The notes below the pieces were generated by a model, which did not search any database, had not been told where the DNA came from, and was given only the letters and a program-made list of their open reading frames with translations. The position numbers and the translations under genes are program-made. A DNA stretch of 54,328 nucleotides, taken from positions 1 through 54,328 of the forward strand of contig DEMS01000005.1 in NCBI GenBank assembly GCA_002359315.1, in the 5' to 3' direction. Below are positions 51,831 to 54,328 of this stretch, piece after piece (the stretch's first letter is position 1; each line of letters starts with the position of its first letter). The stretch is from Bacteroidetes bacterium UBA2664. Lineage in GTDB: Bacteria; Bacteroidota; Rhodothermia; Balneolales; Balneolaceae.

Positions 51831-53975
51831 ATGTCAGAAGTAAAGACTAAAGCAGACCCGAAAATTATTGACCAAATTCGCAGAACGCGAAACATTGGTA
51901 TTATGGCACATATTGATGCCGGTAAAACAACCGTGACGGAAAGAGTCCTTTTCTATACCGGTAGAAGTCACCGAATGGGAGAAGTGCATGACGGTGCGGC
52001 TACGATGGACTGGATGGAGCAGGAGCAGGAACGTGGAATTACGATTCAATCTGCTGCAACACACTGTATCTGGAAAGATCACCGTATCAATATTATTGAT
52101 ACACCGGGTCACGTAGATTTTACTGTAGAAGTAGAGAGATCATTAAGAGTTCTGGATGGCGCTATTGGTGTTTTCTGTTCAGTGGGTGCGGTACAGCCTC
52201 AGTCTGAAACAGTTTGGAGACAAGCGAACAAGTACAATGTTCCCAGAATGGCTTTTGTCAATAAAATGGACAGAACCGGCGCTGACTTCTATAATGTGAT
52301 TGAGCAGATGAGAAATAAATTGGGTGCAAATCCAATTCCTATTCAAATTCCAATCGGTTCAGAAGAGAATTTTACTGGTATCGTTGATCTTATCAAAATG
52401 GAAGGGATCATTTGGGACGAAGAGTCGCTGGGTGCCAAGTATGACATCATTGATATTCCGGCTGAATTAAAAGATAAAGCCGATGAGTATAGAAAAATCA
52501 TGCTCGAAGCGATTGCTGATCAGGATGATGAGCTGATGGAAAAATATCTCATGGAAGAGGAGATCAATATAGAGGAGATCAATAGAGCTGTTAGAAAAGC
52601 AACTTTAGCGAGAGCCATTACACCGGTATTGTGTGGAACCGCCTTGAAAAACAAAGGCGTTCAAATCCTGCTTGATAAAGTTATTGAGTATCTGCCAAGT
52701 CCATTGGATGTGGAAGCAGTAAACGGAGTTCATCCGGATGATTTGGAAAATAAAATGACTAGGCCTGCAGAAATTGATGCACCATTTGCAGCCCTTGCAT
52801 TTAAGATCATGACTGATCCTTATGTAGGGAAACTGACATTCTTTAGAGTCTATTCAGGTACCCTGGAGAAAGGTTCATATATATTGAACTCTGCAACCGG
52901 AGAAAAAGAAAGAATCGGTCGCCTGCTGGAAATGCATGCTAACGATAAAAAAGATATTGATGTCGTCTACGCAGGGGATATTGCCGCTGCTGTAGGTGTT
53001 AAACATGTAAGTACAGGAGATACATTTTGTGATCTGGATAAGCCGATTCTGCTGGAGAATATTACTTTCCCGGAACCGGTTATCAAGCTTGCAGTGGAGC
53101 CTAAATCAAAAGCGGATGCTGATAAACTCACAACCGGATTGATTAAACTTGCTGAAGAAGATCCTACGTTTAAAGTTTCTACTGACGAGGAGACCGGGCA
53201 GACAACCATCGCCGGAATGGGTGAACTTCACCTTGAAATTATTGTAGATCGTCTGAAAAGAGAATTTAGGGTGGAAGCCAATGTGGGTCAGCCTCAGGTA
53301 TCTTACAGAGAAACGATTACAAAACCGTTTGAACATCGTGAAGTCTATAAGAAACAGACCGGTGGGCGTGGTAAATTTGCGGATATCGCATTTGAAATCG
53401 CTCCTATTGCACATTTCGAAGAATTTGCTGATGATGACAAAAAAGTAACCATTAGTGAAGGATTCAAATTTATCAATGGAATTGTTGGTGGAAATATTCC
53501 TCGTGAATTTATCCCATCTGTTGAGAAAGGATTCCGTGAAGCGATGAAAAATGGTATTCAGGCAAATTATGCAGCTCAGAATATTGGAGTCAGATTATAT
53601 GACGGCTCTTATCATGATGTAGATTCTGATGCATTTAGTTTCGAGCTCTGTGCAAAATTGGCATTTAGAAATGCCTCTAAAAAAGCAGGCCCTGAATTGC
53701 TGGAGCCTATTATGATGGTTGAAGTTACGACTCCTGAGGAGTACATGGGCGACGTAATCGGCGATATCAATGGCCGCCGTGGAATTATTCAGAAAATGGA
53801 TACAAATGCTGAAGGATCACTGGTGAAAGCTAAGGTGCCCCTTTCAGAAATGTTTGGGTACTCCACAGATCTCAGATCTTTAACACAGGGTAGAGCAGTT
53901 TACTCTATGGAATTTTCTGAGTACGAAGCTGTACCGGCTTCAAAAGCATTAGAAATTATAGAACAACAAGGATAA
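51831..53975 (+). CDS. fusA: Elongation factor G
   Basis: A 714-residue translocation GTPase. AHIDAGKTT (P-loop), EQERGITIQSAAT (switch region), DTPGHVDFT and NKMDRTGAD make up the G domain. PVLCGTALKNKG, FRVYSGTLEKGS and the C-terminal MEVTTPEEYMGDVIGDINGRRG-type domain IV/V sequence follow. Full length, in the str operon 43 bases after rpsG. Confidence 0.97.
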   Translation: MSEVKTKADPKIIDQIRRTRNIGIMAHIDAGKTTVTERVLFYTGRSHRMGEVHDGAATMDWMEQEQERGITIQSAATHCIWKDHRINIIDTPGHVDFTVEVERSLRVLDGAIGVFCSVGAVQPQSETVWRQANKYNVPRMAFVNKMDRTGADFYNVIEQMRNKLGANPIPIQIPIGSEENFTGIVDLIKMEGIIWDEESLGAKYDIIDIPAELKDKADEYRKIMLEAIADQDDELMEKYLMEEEINIEEINRAVRKATLARAITPVLCGTALKNKGVQILLDKVIEYLPSPLDVEAVNGVHPDDLENKMTRPAEIDAPFAALAFKIMTDPYVGKLTFFRVYSGTLEKGSYILNSATGEKERIGRLLEMHANDKKDIDVVYAGDIAAAVGVKHVSTGDTFCDLDKPILLENITFPEPVIKLAVEPKSKADADKLTTGLIKLAEEDPTFKVSTDEETGQTTIAGMGELHLEIIVDRLKREFRVEANVGQPQVSYRETITKPFEHREVYKKQTGGRGKFADIAFEIAPIAHFEEFADDDKKVTISEGFKFINGIVGGNIPREFIPSVEKGFREAMKNGIQANYAAQNIGVRLYDGSYHDVDSDAFSFELCAKLAFRNASKKAGPELLEPIMMVEVTTPEEYMGDVIGDINGRRGIIQKMDTNAEGSLVKAKVPLSEMFGYSTDLRSLTQGRAVYSMEFSEYEAVPASKALEIIEQQG

Positions 53976-53993
53976 AATTTAAAGTTAACAACC

Positions 53994-54328
53994 ATGGCAA
54001 AAGAGACATTTCAACGTAATAAACCACACGTAAACGTAGGAACGATTGGACACGTGGATCACGGCAAGACGACATTAACGGCTGCGATTACCACGGTAAT
54101 GGCAAAGCACTATGGTGGAGTGGCCAAGCAGTTTGCAGACATTGACAATGCCCCTGAGGAGCGAGAGCGTGGTATTACCATTGCAACCGCTCACGTGGAG
54201 TATGAAACCGATGCGCGCCATTATGCGCACGTTGATTGTCCGGGCCACGCCGACTATGTGAAGAACATGGTGACGGGTGCAGCGCAGATGGACGGTGCGA
54301 TCTTAGTGGTTGCCGCCACTGACGGGCC
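53994..54328 (+). CDS. tuf: Elongation factor Tu, cut by the window end
   Basis: The first 111 codons of EF-Tu: AKETFQRNKPHVNVGTIGHV, then DHGKTTLTAAIT, ERERGITIATAHVEY, and VDCPGHADYVKNM. Translation continues open to the last base, so the 3' end lies outside. Synonymous codons are more GC-rich (ACG, GCG, GTG, GCC) than in fusA just upstream. Confidence 0.95.
   Translation, partial: MAKETFQRNKPHVNVGTIGHVDHGKTTLTAAITTVMAKHYGGVAKQFADIDNAPEERERGITIATAHVEYETDARHYAHVDCPGHADYVKNMVTGAAQMDGAILVVAATDG

Overview
This 54 kb window looks like chromosome from a marine or halophilic Bacteroidota-group bacterium, most probably Balneolota (Balneola, Gracilimonas or Rhodohalobacter type). The assignment is inferred from three things: a PorD-like (DUF4835) type IX secretion protein, many 6-bladed beta-propeller lipoproteins with a GxGPGEF motif, and GWxTD and ComEA/beta-barrel envelope proteins. 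No rRNA, tRNA or CRISPR array was seen.

Layout. (1) 1-3661: a stand-alone AraC-type HTH protein, a Sec-secreted six-cysteine peptide, a propeller lipoprotein, and an ABC ATPase with its membrane partner. (2) 3999-13129: another propeller lipoprotein, then an RND efflux locus (permease, lipoprotein adaptor, second permease) whose 5' ends have been disturbed by short insertions. (3) 13172-14101: a GNAT-like/small-protein pair and an unlisted 43-codon minus-strand ORF. (4) 14252-24605: a peptide natural-product locus. It has a LuxR-type HTH gene behind an (AACC)9 tract, two glycosyltransferase-like genes, a C39-like/VKOR/thioredoxin disulfide-forming fusion, two eight-cysteine precursor peptides with near-identical double-glycine-type leaders, a C39 peptidase ABC exporter and an HlyD subunit. 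(5) 24634-32227: six more propeller lipoproteins, two of them near-identical, with one small membrane protein among them. (6) 32352-54328: mostly conserved genes: GWxTD protein, gltB, ComEA/beta-barrel protein, PorV/Q-like barrel, porD, rfbA-D-C-B (dTDP-rhamnose), an M20 peptidase, an EVE protein, recG, and the rpsL-rpsG-fusA-tuf operon, which is cut by the window end.

How they fit together. The main system proposed is regions 1 and 4. Each of the three small cysteine-rich peptide genes is followed by a hairpin or terminator and then a 6-bladed propeller lipoprotein gene. Regions 1 and 4 both open with a stand-alone HTH gene behind the same promoter-like element, TGTAAGG-N15-GTTCATA. A third copy lies upstream of the RND locus. 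In region 4 the peptides would be oxidised by the VKOR/thioredoxin fusion, possibly glycosylated, and cleaved and exported by the C39 transporter with HlyD. The resulting picture is a disulfide-rich, possibly glycosylated peptide system under an ECF-type sigma factor, with a possible phase-variable regulator. The parts are read from sequence; the assembled pathway is inference.
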